Shown here piece by piece: positions 1-12,351 of a DNA stretch of 64,000 bases. A program made the translations under genes and the position numbers. The notes below the pieces were generated by a model, which saw only the letters and a program-made list of their open reading frames with translations, was not told the origin of the DNA and searched no databases. Origin of the DNA: Haemonchus contortus (lineage: Eukaryota > Nematoda > Chromadorea > Rhabditida > Trichostrongylidae); the NCBI GenBank assembly GCA_000469685.2, contig LS997566.1, positions 3,564,925 through 3,628,924 of the forward strand, given 5' to 3'. How positions within the stretch are numbered: the first letter of the stretch is position 1; each line of letters opens with the position of its first letter.

Positions 1-1030
<1,030 letters not shown>

Positions 1031-1060
1031 GTAGAAATGGATCAGCATTTCTATAACTTG

Positions 1061-4000
1061 TCACAGGTGTTTCCTTGATTGAATCAAAAAGTGTTGCTCC
1101 ATGAATATTCTGATAATTTGATATTCACAAAATTTTTCCACAATTTTTAAAAGTAGGCTCGAACACTCTTTGAAAAGCTTGGATATAGATTTAAATATCT
1201 GAGTATCTGAGTATAGATACCCTAAAAAACGTAGGCCAGAATTCACTCATTGAGTATCATATAAGGAAGGATGAGAACGTCGTAGTAAATAATCATAGAG
1301 TAGCCGTCCAGGGCATTCAGCCAGAGTTCCGGTAGCGCACGTCCATGTTCCCAATAAAGGAAGAAGAACAGTTCGCAAGCAGATACTAGGGCTGCCTGAA
1401 AAATCCTCGCATGAATTGGAAATTAAATATTTTTTACAGACGTATCTGAGCATTTGTCTTTGAATATAGCGACTTGTACATCACTTTAACAGCGTTTGAC
1501 ACCAGAAGCAAGCTTTGTAGAAAATTTGTTGCAAAAAACATAAGGGTGATCTCCACTGTACAACGATGAGTTTTAGTACCACTGACGCTAAGCCGCACTT
1601 TTTAGACCCGCCTAAGTTTCTTATGCTTCAGCGGCACGCAGGCATCAGAAGCGGTCGACAAAAATTGCAACTCAAACTCAATGATTGATGCCGTATTGCT
1701 GGGTCCTTGCATTTGGATGCGTCAGATATCAATTTTGAGGTTCCGTGGATCCCGGAATCTGTCAAAAGAAGTTGAACTTACTGCAGCTATATTTTTTTCG
1801 CTGCCTCTTCAGGTATAGGTACATTTTGGCCATCAAATTTGAAGGCTGCTCCTTCATGATGTTAGATTGGCTTAGAAATAGACCAGTCGGTTCGCCCTGC
1901 TAACGCCGAGCTTCCCTCCTTCGACAAAGTTGTAGTAATCGGCTAACTCTCTACTCTTTCTTCGGAGCAAAACGAATTTTCCTGAACACGAACAGGAAGT
2001 TTGACACTGGACTAACAGGGCATTGCTAATGGTATTCAGTGTCGGTCGGTGCTTATGCCTTTGAATGAAAGTCTCGATCTTCTGTTCTTTTCCTTGTAAT
2101 TGGATACCTATTAAAGACTCAGTTATTAAGCAAGCAAAGCCTTGAGCGGCGCATACCAATGTTTCGAGTGAGGAAAACACCATTATCAGATGTCGTTATC
2201 AACGGATCCTTTTCTCACGGAGATATCATTTTTTGAGAATTCGAGATTATTGGTGGGCGGTCAAGTTTTGTCGCAAACGTTATCGACCAAAGAGGATTCT
2301 TCACTGAGTTAAAAACTGCTGGGTAGCGGTTGTAACCTAAGAGTAAGAAATGAACAAAATCCTCATCTGCTCATCGTAGTGCCGTTCAAGGTTCCCGCAC
2401 TTACAACTCACTTTGTCACCCTACTCTACCATCCCACAATGAAACATACTGAACAGTCAAAGTCACATCGTAAACACCGAAGGGTTACGATTTTGTCTAA
2501 ATATTCCCATCCTATCCCCCGTACCCCTACCAAATTTGAACTTCCTAGGTCCAGGGGAACAGGAGTTATGGATTTCCGATCAAACACGCACAACACACAC
2601 ACACCGACACACACCAATAGACATACTAAGCGAATTATATAAACTAGGATTAATCTTAGAAACGGAATCCTTCTTACCTGAAATGTCATCCGTATCTCGC
2701 TGTTCCTTTTGAAAGTTAGAGATCCTTTGAGAAACAATGTAATAAATATGATAGTGTAAGCTGTCACATTCACTACACCAACCGCATAATTAAACAGCCG
2801 ATCCATCCTATAGTATAGACATGAAAGAAATGAATTAAAAAGATTCGCTCAGAATCGGGCTCACCATACAGAAAGTGTTTGAAGAGGTGCTTCATCAGAA
2901 TAAAAAAAGAAGACAGCTGGGCAGAACTCCAAAGATGCCAACGGTGTTAAAGTGATCAGTACGTATACGATATAGAAAAGTGTGATAGAAGCGATACATA
3001 TCTGCAGAAAAATCGCCAAAATTTGGGTGACATAGTATCACCACTCATGAAATCGCCATAATTTGAGCGACAAATAAACTTTTAATTTTAACATAATGAA
3101 AATTCTACAACAAAGTTAGATATCAGTGAAGGTTACTCTTTCAAGTGCTTTCGGTTTTTACATTCAGGGTGCGACTTTCAATGAATGCATGCCCACTCGT
3201 ATATCTTTTCCTAGTGGAAGGCAACTTGAATTTCCACATCAATGCACGAGAGAGATGAGAGTAAGCAAGAAAGGTGTCGAGGATTCTTAATTCAATGAGC
3301 TCTCTTCAAAAACCTGTGATGATCAATGGCGTAGCAGTTTTCGAAACCATACTCTGTTTTCGCAGACCTCGAATTCCATAGGTTAGGGACATTATAGTTG
3401 GAATGAGATGGAAATCTTTTAGGTTACCATTTCAACTGTCCTCGTGAGAATAACATGTGATCTTAGCGGAAGTAAAGTATAGAATAGGCGATGAACAGTG
3501 AGACAAACACTGGAGATTACGAAAGCGAAAAAGCCGGCTTGATAAATGCATCCTGTTATCTGAAATAGAATCACTGCTCACAATGTACAATGCCGATGAG
3601 GAAGCTCAGAAAGTGTAGTTCTAGGATAACTGATAGCAGATGAAGTAAAGTTTTTGTTTGAAACTAGGTTCAGAATGTGGATTGTAAATTTATCCATTAG
3701 CACTCGCCCGAGATTTTGGAAAGAAGGGAGGGAACGAGAATGACTGTGACAAGGTGTAACTGAAGGACTTTCGCCTAAACCTACACCCTTAAGAAACGCC
3801 GGGCGAGTTTTTTGGCAAGCTGCCCACGGTTTGAATGTAGTTCGTTGCGGGACCCCCGCCATCATTCCTTTATTGTGGCTTCATTTTGGCGCTTCGCATG
3901 AATTGCTATTGGAAGAAATGATATTAAGCGTGCCCGCACCCATGAAAGATCCGAATTAAAAGGAAAAGATGGCAATAGACGTTGTTTAAAGAGGTTATAT

Positions 4001-7000
4001 GGCATTTTGGGAGGAAAGTTTCGAAAAGAAGGGCCGAACCGTCGAATGAGGAGAGCTTTACGAAGAACCTTTCTCGATGAATGTGGAAACGGGGATCCGA
4101 AACGGCAAATATTTCCATTTCAGTCCAAATTTCACTCAGCGTTTCTTTTCTTTGGACAGTAGTGATACATTTACTGAAGAGCAGGATATTATCGTGAGCT
4201 TTTGTGCCTCCTCCTTCCAAGATGTCATATAACCTGTAACCTAAAACGGTTTTCCAACGGTTCACTGTGTAGATAGCCACAATACATTGATTTCGCTTAC
4301 ATTACATTACCAATAATAACCCATCCAGTAAGGGTATACAACCAGAAAACATTTGATTGAAATTGAGTGATGTTCGAAATCAAGACTGCGTCACGGGAAA
4401 AGGCTCATCAGTAAAAATAGACTAAAGGACAGATATCAATTACAACCTTACTCATTTTAGACGGCCTCTTAAATTATTGGAAATGACGTGCATGCTTTCT
4501 TCTGATCTAGTGGTATAACTTCATTCAAATGCGGTTTGAAGCGAAATGGCACTCTTTTTGGAAGTTCTTCTCTCTATGCGATTTGATGCCATTTTCTGAA
4601 AGCCTCGCATAGTTATTAGGTTGAAAAGGGAAGTGGAGCGCGGGATACCGATTAGCAACATGCCAGGTAATGAACATTCATTCGTGACCGCAGTGTATTT
4701 GAAAGCCATTTTGATCCAATACAATGTCTTGTGAGGCAAGGCGGTGTGCTCCTGCCTTTCGCATTTTTGTGGTGACCTAAGACTACATTTATTGCAATTA
4801 TACTATGCTGATCCTAAAGCAACATCATTTTCTTAGAGGGAAGCAGTAAGAATGCAAATCCTGGTTCTCCCTACTTCTTCATGTTGTCAGGTGCCAGTGA
4901 TTTAGAGGAGATCTCGGTAAAAAAGCCAACATTCCTTAGCAAAACGACAGATTACCTTTCAAACAACGTATACTGTCATCTTTTCCCTTAATGTCGGATA
5001 TCTCATGGGTGCGGACACTCTTAACATCATTTCTTCGAACAGCAATTCATAAGTAGAGCCAAAACGAAACGAAAGTAGAGTCGATAGCGTGGGTCCCGCA
5101 ACGAATTGCTTGGTTCACAAGCCATATAGTTGACAAATGTCCAAAAACTTGACAAATGTCTCGCGACAACTCGCCCGGCGTTTCTGCGGGGTGTAGGTTT
5201 AGGCGATACTAACTGAAGGTTGCTCAGTACTCACACAACGAAAGCGCCTATTGCGGAATGTATTCTTTGTTATGGCAACAATTTTGCAAAGAATCTCGTT
5301 GCTTATTTCAGTTGAGAGAAAAACTGTGAAAAGTCTCAGAAAGGATCTTTCAAATGCCAAAATCAGATAATCGAATAATATTCAGTGGAAAACTAGATAA
5401 GATTCGGAGGGCGATATGTAAATCTAGCACAGGGTGTAAAGGCATTTTTGAAATATTGGGCATATGATAGGGGCTGGAGGTGAATATGTAAGAAGTTCAG
5501 TGAAAGAGATTTACAGGTACATGTATATAATATGCATGTATGTTTATTACGGTGCGTAAGGCGGACGTAAGATAACAAAACTGGTGGCATTTCTGCAGAA
5601 AAGAAAACTCAACAAATAGGATACACGCGACACAATTTAAACATAATTAGCAAACATTCAGAAACTAAGGAAGTAGACAAATAAGCACCCTATAAAAGAC
5701 AATCAATCTCGAACGACTACGAGGCTACATAACCTAATAGTTTGGCAGCTATCTTTTTTCTAAAGTGCTTCAGCGTTCCTGGTAAAACACTGTTCTCCAT
5801 CAACTTTTGTCAATAAGTGCTCGCGGCTCGGAAAGAGAAACTTCTGGTCTTACCGTTAGTCATTGGACGAGTCAAATGTATTTGGGCTTGTCCGCCTCTA
5901 GTGCGTGATGGTGTGATTTCGAAAAATCACTATGGACCAAACCTGCAGATTGGTATAAGAGCTTATAAACCATGCATACGTTAAATACCATGCGCCGAGA
6001 GTGGAGAGTTGCAAAGTCGAGGTACCTGTTTCTGAAGTACGCTTTTGGAACTATGGAGTAAAGAAAACTCCCACATCGAACCAGTACTTTGCGTGTGAAC
6101 TTATTTCGGACCTTTTCCAGTGCAACTACATCCTTTTTCTTCACTAAATTAAACACGGTCGCTCCCGATTCAATCAGCGGGCGTGCATGTGTTTTGTATG
6201 CCTGGAGAAGAACCCGCTTATCAGCGGTAGGAAGTCCGTTGAGAATTTGAAATGTACGCATTAGAGCTAATTTGCAGCGGTTCCTGATGCAATTGGAGAA
6301 ATCTAGGGTATTGGTGTAGTGGAAGCCTAGATCTCGCACCGCTTTTACAGAAGCAACAGTGACATCATCAACCACATATGAAAACGGGCTGACCTCCGAA
6401 TCCAGACTAATCCGCATACATACAGGTGTGAATGAAATAGTACCTTTGCAAGTCCGGGTGAATCGAAGAGAAAAAGTCCATGAATATATGATAGCAAAAA
6501 ACCGATGTAGCTAAGAATGCTGAATATCGCCATGAGCTGAAGAAGATAGAAAGCAAAGTCTGACTTCCATCCCTTCATTTTCTGGCACGTCTGAAAAAAT
6601 AGATTAGCTCAGAAAGGTGATCAGCAAGGATCAAACATAGACTCTTTTATCAGATGTGTTAGTGAATCATCGCAAAAATCAGATTTCATATATCTCTGCA
6701 TTTGTAAATGGGACCAGGATAATAGAAAGAAGAAACTATCATAGCTACTTTAGTTCTTCAAAACTCGATGAAGATTTCTTTGGTTGGCTTGTCCAGGTAA
6801 GGGGCAAAGTATAGAGTTTTTGACATTCACGTTTTAGGACGTGCCCAATATGCTTCGTTCCATTCGCTATCGTAGCTACAATGGCTCGCAGTGGTCTGTT
6901 GATGTGAACGCAATTCAGTGTTTTTATTCTATTAGGCGTATCTGTTAACATTCAGAAGACCCCGGAAAGATGGAAGATGTGGTGATGGATATTCGATCTC

Positions 7001-7263
7001 AGGGTCATGCGTGTGTGATAGGGCGTCTCCTGCCGCTACACCATTTCGGCAGATAAACGTTAATATTTAGCTACATCAATGAGCAATTTGTATTGCTTTT
7101 TACAAGTTTCAACGTTTTTTTCCACATTAGGAGCTCTTACCAAAACAAAAATCGTCTGTAGTGCGATGGAGACAATGATAATAACTATACAAGATGCCAC
7201 ATAAATTATACGGGCTGAACCAACAAATGGATCAGCCGGAATAGAGCAGTTCAAGTGTTCCAT
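1061..7263 (-). CDS. 7TM chemoreceptor-like gene 1, divergent member (7 exons)
   Basis: Predicted serpentine (7TM) receptor of the plasma membrane, probably chemosensory. Exons: 7141-7263, 6444-6590, 3428-3559, 2865-3001, 2678-2807, 1247-1395, 1061-1109; about 288 residues. Acceptors at exons 2-6 are TTTTTTCAG, ATTTCAG, CTGCAG, TATAG and TTTTTCAG, and phases are 0,0,0,2,0,2 as in its four paralogues. Exon 1 holds TM1. Exon 2 has KMKGWK before TM2. Exon 3 has TM3 and TVHRLFY. Exon 5 ends SEIRMTFQ. Exon 6 has FLYWE and DVLILPYMILN. The last exon (16 codons with stop) is the weakest call: its acceptor (ATTATCAG) and length match gene 2, but its residues are divergent. Without that splice the frame stops one codon after ILN. 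The large intron between exons 2 and 3 carries two mobile elements. The gene could be diverging or decaying. Confidence 0.72.
1396..2677. other. Intron of receptor gene 1, nothing recognised
   Basis: Intron between exons 5 and 6. It contains a 103-codon minus-strand open frame (1872-2183) with no recognisable domain and a short CA-rich run near 2585-2625. I see no RNA gene or element ends here. Confidence 0.5.
3767..5209. mobile_element. Non-autonomous long-TIR DNA transposon, Mutator-like
   Basis: Two inverted arms of roughly 200 bp (about 3767-3960 and 5000-5209) begin with the shared motif TCGCCTAAACCTACACCC and share CGCCGGGCGAG, TTGCGGGACCC and GAAATGAT further in. The 10-bp direct repeat TAACTGAAGG lies just outside both ends (3757-3766 and 5210-5219). 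Long inverted ends with a 9-10 bp target duplication are the signature of Mutator-like elements. The core has no transposase, so this would be a non-autonomous copy. It sits in the intron between exons 2 and 3 of receptor gene 1. Confidence 0.7.
5690..6420 (-). pseudogene. CR1-like LINE fragment (3' part of reverse transcriptase ORF)
   Basis: A minus-strand frame (6417-5872) encodes the region after the RT core of CR1-like LINEs: VRDLGFHY, then RPLIESGATVFN, then LEKVRNKFTRKVL. These align with the same region of the long LINE at 9409-9858. Below 5872 the frame continues with stops and shifts but keeps the C-terminal LPGTLKHFRKK pattern. It is 5'-truncated and dead, and its left-hand (5') boundary lies about 25 bp inside the intron that follows exon 2 of receptor gene 1. 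Confidence 0.8.
6985..7052 (-). repeat. SINE head fragment (tRNA-like)
   Basis: The reverse complement starts GCCGAAATGGTGTAGCGGC, matching the A-box part of the tRNA-derived SINE at 30124, and continues to a degraded B box (GAGATCGAAT). It lies in intron 1 of receptor gene 1. It is not a tRNA gene because the arms do not pair as a cloverleaf. Confidence 0.5.
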
Positions 7264-7636
7264 TTCGCTAGAATACATAAAGTATTTCAGCTTGTAGATG
7301 GCCCATTTAGATTCTCTATTATTACTTTTCGACCCTTGTTTCATGAAATTCATTTTATTTCGATGTGAAATCGAAAAAACTAGAAATGTCTCGTAATTCG
7401 TAACTCACTAGTACCGTTCGTTAGCGTTGGCGTTCTTATACAACACTTTATGTCTAGGCTTCAGCCAGAGCTGATGACAACCAATTCAACAGTATCACAA
7501 GACGAAGCTAGCATTCTCATCAAAAAGGTCAAAAAAAGAATCACGGAAAAAGATATAGAAAAAAGGCTGCTGTACGAATAGCTCCAGGTTGGAAGACTGT
7601 TAGAAAGTAACTTCTTTCAGAGATTTTTACGTAGGT

Positions 7637-8053
7637 CTACTTGTACGCAACACCGTTAAGAGCTGTAGCCAAATAATGTGCAAGGTAATCATTTGAAGAA
7701 GGAATGTCTGCAGTATGCGAAGCTGCACAGCAAGATGAGATTGCATTGGCATAGGAAACATCCTGATTGCAACATTCAAAAATGCCGATTAATAGCAGTA
7801 AGGAACGTATTGAAACAATTATAACCTCTTCGCATATGTAGTAGTAGCCAAAACATTGTGAGGCGGAGGGAAAATGACGATTTTGCAGGTTAAAAGACGC
7901 ACTCAAGATGTGTGTTAGTAATTTTAGTGACTGAGGAAGTGATAGTCCGCAATTGTGCAAAACAGTCATAGCATAACTCGTAGCTGCAATTCGTATAGAT
8001 GTAGATGAGCCTATAGATGTATGCGCGATTTCATTGGGTTCAGATAACTTCAA
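7637..8053 (-). other. Unassigned 138-codon open frame
   Basis: Open frame with one hydrophobic stretch (about residues 76-92, EEVIIVSIRSLLLLIGIFE) and several cysteines. It has no recognised domain, no paralogue in the window and no clear splice sites tying it to the frame at 8286-8071. It may be an exon of an unrecognised gene or chance. Confidence 0.2.
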
Positions 8054-8284
8054 ACGCTAAGTCTTTATGATCACTCTTCTTTTGTAACCACAGTGCTCAG
8101 ATTTCGTAGTAAAGATGGAACACTAAGGAAGATTAGCCCAGTATATTTCCTCTGCAGTTGGCTGTCTAAAATGCTATGCCAGATTGTGACACTGAGAGAA
8201 CTCTCTGAGACAAGACTCTGTGGATCGCATGGTTCTGAATCACTAGGATCTTCTTCAGTTCTATTCGAAGCATGAAGGCACACC

Positions 8285-8740
8285 ATGTATCACAATTATT
8301 CTAAAAATTACAACCTTCACAATATATTTCCACGCCTGGTGCTCCACAGGAATCCGCAATCAACTGGCGAAAACCAATTCTACGGAGAGACCATTGATAG
8401 CCAAGGAAATTTCCATGCCTCTGTTTTCGAATGATCATACCTCAAATATTGTGCCTAATTGCAAAATTTCCATGAGGAGAGGACAATGTGTGCTTGGGTT
8501 CCACCCAAATTTCTCTGAAACAGAAAATATCATGATTCTTAATCAACAGAATCTTCAACAAGTCCCTGTTCCCAAAGAATGGCCTTACGTATACATGAGA
8601 TTAATCTACCAAGACGACAAACCTTGCTTCACTCAATATTATGGAGGGATCCACACAATTGCGGTTCATAGTGACGGGCAACGATGTCACTGCCATTCAC
8701 TCCGGCCTCTTGCCTTGATGTGCCTCCTCTCTTCCGCCTC
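8285..8740 (+). pseudogene. Protein-like ORF pair joined by a one-base frameshift, function unknown
   Basis: From the ATG at 8285 a frame runs 49 codons to TGA (8432-8434), with a clear protein-like composition (FYGETIDSQGNFHASVF). From about 8427 the next frame continues with similar character (NDHTSNIVPNCKISMRRGQC, later KEWPYVYMRLIYQDDKPCF) to about 8740. The break falls at a TTTT run (8424-8427), so either a one-base insertion or a sequencing error would explain it. I do not recognise the family. It may be a decayed gene, an exon, or part of a mobile element. Confidence 0.35.
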
Positions 8741-8769
8741 CACTTCGTCTGCTCTGGTGTAAGGTCATT

Positions 8770-9296
8770 TTTACCACAGCGAAAAAGCTGTAGCTATGTT
8801 ATCCTGCTTACTATAAAGCGCTTCGTCTGTCGTTCTCTCTGTCTGTCGATCTGTCTTTATGTCTAGCACGAAATTCCTCAGCTGCTTTAGATCTGCCTGG
8901 AGAGACTGGGTCAAGCGTGAGATGGGTGGGCCAAGAAATATAAAGTACACATAAGCTACCGGAGCCCGCCCACAAGGGGCGTGGCGTGCATCCAAATGAG
9001 CTGTGCTGAGGACCATGATACCAAATTCAGTCACAAGACGGCTTCAAAACTGGAGCGTAAAGGCGGCTAGAGATGTGCACTGGTAAGTTAGATCCAAATG
9101 AGGGGACCCACCCACGATGGCTGACGTTCTTCAAAACTGCAATGCTTCATGAAAACATTTATAACTCGGTTTAGAGAAAGCCAACAGAGCAGGAAAAGTG
9201 GATATAGGAGAAAGTAACTAACAAGTCTTAGGTAAGGGTAGTGGGCGTGTGGTGCACGCGTTAGCGTGCGTAGGCCAATTGGTAACTTTATTGACA
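8770..9296. other. Intergenic, no gene recognised
   Basis: Holds a short CTGT-rich run (about 8826-8858) and a small palindrome (GCACGC/GCGTGC, about 9254-9271). Open frames here have no family resemblance. Confidence 0.5.
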
Positions 9297-9408
9297 TTTA
9301 TTTATTTATTAAAAGACATGTGAAACACATGTGAGCATAGTGAAAACACAAAAAGACCAAGCAACCGAAACAGAGAACACAAAGGTGAACATCTGATAAA
9401 TCATATAA

Positions 9409-12246
9409 TCACAGTAAATCTGCTAAATGTTTTTTGAAAGTGGAGTATTTCAACGGGAACAAATTAGAGCGCAAAATGGAATTGAAATTTGTGCGAACTC
9501 TGAGAGCAAAAAACTTAGATCTGCGTTGAGTCCTAGCTGTAGAAGTAGATAATCTTATTGAGGCACCCCTAGTATTAGACGGCAACACATGGAAGAAGTC
9601 TGAAGCATCAATATTTACAATGTTTTTAAGTATTTTATAAGTCATTAGCATATCATATCGCTTCCTCCTCCATTCAAGAGTTTTAAGACCAAGGTTGGCA
9701 TTCCTTGCGCTCCCATTAGGTATGTCAACATAGCGAAGGCCCGAACATCTGAGCATCAGCTTACGGGTGAAGCTATTTTGCACGCTTTCAAGAGCCCGAA
9801 TATCATTTTTAGCGTAGGGATTGAACACTGAGGACCCATATTCCAAAATGGGACGCACATAGAGTTTGTATGCACGTAAGAGAACGTCCTGATTCTTAGA
9901 ACGAAGGGCCTTGAATAGATTGAAGGAACGACGATTGCCTTTTGAAACCAGTATATGGCAGTGTTTCTTAAATTTACCCGGTAATCATAGTAAAAACCAA
10001 GATCGCGAACTTCCGAAACCGTTTTTAGCACGTGATCCGCCGCCGTGTAAACAGGACTAACAGAATGAGAACCAATCCGCATAAACTGAGTTTTATCGGA
10101 CGACAAGCTGAGACCATTTGCAACAGCCCACGTCACGATTTTATCGATTGCCTGTTGAACAATGGGGTCAGAACTAGAATCATTTACCACCTTGAATATT
10201 TTTATATCGTCAGCAAACATATTGCAAGATACGTCAAGATCTTGAATGCATGGGGGAAGGTCAGCAGTATAGATGTTGAATAGAATCGGTGAGAGGACTC
10301 CACCCTGTGGAACCCCACTGGTGGCAACTTTAACACTGGAAAAGGAGTCACCAACAAGGACCTGGAATGTTCTATTATCAAGAAAATCCTGAATCCAATT
10401 AACCACTAAGGGGTGCACACCAATATGCTTCAATTTAAAAAATGAGATCTTATGCGACACTTTGTCAAAAGCTTTACTGAAATCAAAAAAGATAACATCC
10501 ACATTTTTTCTCGAATCAATCGCACTTGTCCATAAGTTCATGCAAGACAGCAAAGCTGTTTCAGTCGACTTACCAGAGCAGAAGCCATGCTGTGAGTGCG
10601 GAATGATATTGTACTGAGCCAAGTGCTCCAATAAGTAATTCTTTATAACTTTTTCGAGAGTCCTAGCAAAAATAGACGTCAAACTAAACGGTCTGTAACT
10701 ACCAGGGCAGGAAAATGGCTCTTTTTCAGGAAGTGCCAACACAATGGAATGTTTCCATTTACAGGGGACTTCGCCTCCCATGAGATTCATGTTAAACAGT
10801 AACTCCAAAGGTTGACATATTTCAACAATACAGTTTTTTACTACAATAAAGGGAATACCCTCGCAGTTCGTACTAGCCGTAGACGTCCATTTATAAAGAA
10901 TGTCAGCAATGGTTGACTTGTCGAACCATGGGGCCGAACCCTGTTCAACAATTTCAGGCGTACTCATGTCAGGCATAGAACCAAAAGACGAAGAGAACAC
11001 ATTTTCAAACGAACAAGCCAACAACTCAGCTTTATCCTTCTCCGTAACAGCTCTTGTCGGTTCGCCAGCCAAAAGAGTCCCGATTCCAAGTTTATCCTGG
11101 AGTCACAGTCTGAGCGAAGAATATAAGGCTTTCGCACCACCTTTCGAAAGCCTATTCCTTTCAATATACGAATTATATTTATGAAGTTTATGAGTCCACT
11201 TTTTATGTAATGCATGAAAGGCATTCCATTCACATGTGGATTGTGAGGAAACCGCCCGACGCCAAGCGGTAAATCTAACTTTTTCAAGAGCACTTAAGTG
11301 CCTTTGAAGATATGAATGAACGTTTTTTACTGTGAAGGGTGTCATCATCAATGGCATTATTAAAAATTGCTAGAAACATTTCATAGTTGTCATCAACAGA
11401 ATGAGCATTATTGAAAGATCCCAACCAGTCAATTTGACGCAGATAATTTCTCATGGCTTGAAAATCCGTAGACTTGAAGTCCCTGATCCACGAAACCTTG
11501 ACGTGCAAACTGGGCGATGAAAGGCAAAATTTGATAACAGCGTGATCGCTGCTACCAAGTGGAGGCCCATACTTGATATTCCGAATGAGTGTATTGTCAT
11601 TACACAAAAGTAAATCCAGATGAGAGTCAAACCGCGTGGGAAACAATACAGTATTAATCAAATGGTGGGATACACATAAATTGAAAAATTTAGAAGCACA
11701 CGTGTTCCCATGAGGGATTAGACTATTACTAAGATCAGGGTAGTTAAAGTCCCCAGCAACAATACAGACCTTCCCACATGCACAGAAGTCACTTAATGCT
11801 TTGAGAAGTTGATCATTTTTTGGAGAGCTGCACGAGGGTGCTCTATAAACCGCAATTATTCTAATCTCCAAGGAATAAAACCAAATATCACAAATCAAAA
11901 TTTCATACGAATCGGGCACAGACTCAGTGAAAACGATGCATGCCGAATGAGGACATTTAATTAAAAGAGCAACTCCACCTCCTCGTTTGCGCACCCTATC
12001 AGTACGGAATATTTGATATTGTGTTGCCACTAATCCAAGTAACGGCGCCATATCAGTATTTGAATGAAACCATGTCTCAGATAAAATAAGCAGATCGAAG
12101 TTTTCCTTACAAATACAAGCGACTAAAGCGTCAGCATTTTTTACTGCAGATCTTATATTGGTTAAAAGACCTTTAATGACCAAACGATTTGGCCGTGGAA
12201 AACTCACTTGTTTCCCTGGCCTACATTTGAATCGAGAGACAATGCT
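9409..12246 (-). pseudogene. CR1-like LINE ORF2: APE endonuclease plus reverse transcriptase, frameshifted
   Basis: In the element, ORF2 would nick target DNA and reverse-transcribe the LINE RNA. The N-terminal open stretch (12207-11284) shows the AP-endonuclease landmarks LLILSETWF, VAGDFNYPD and GSSDHAVIKF. The RT stretch (11072-9756) shows GSYRPFSLTS, FFDFSKAFDKVSH, SGVPQGGVLSPILFN and the catalytic MFADDIKIF. The C-terminal part (9858-9409) is the CR1-type tail. At least three frameshifts separate these pieces. The ORF2 frame opens upstream of the ORF1 stop and has no ATG near its start, so the two frames overlap by about 40 nt. Confidence 0.85.
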
Positions 12247-12351
12247 TTAGCTCCAGGATTATGACTTGCATTAACAGGAGTAGACACAACATCCACAACA
12301 TCCGAAACACGATTAGACGGAGCAGAACATAGAACATGAGAATTTGAATTA

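Noticed and set aside
1872..2183. Mariner remnant suggested by a RELADYYN string also seen at 34110
   Set aside because: Only eight residues match, with no inverted ends or other transposase motif around it.
9250..9296. Helitron 3' end
   Set aside because: A GC hairpin is present but no CTRR terminus follows at the right distance and no 5' TC end was found.
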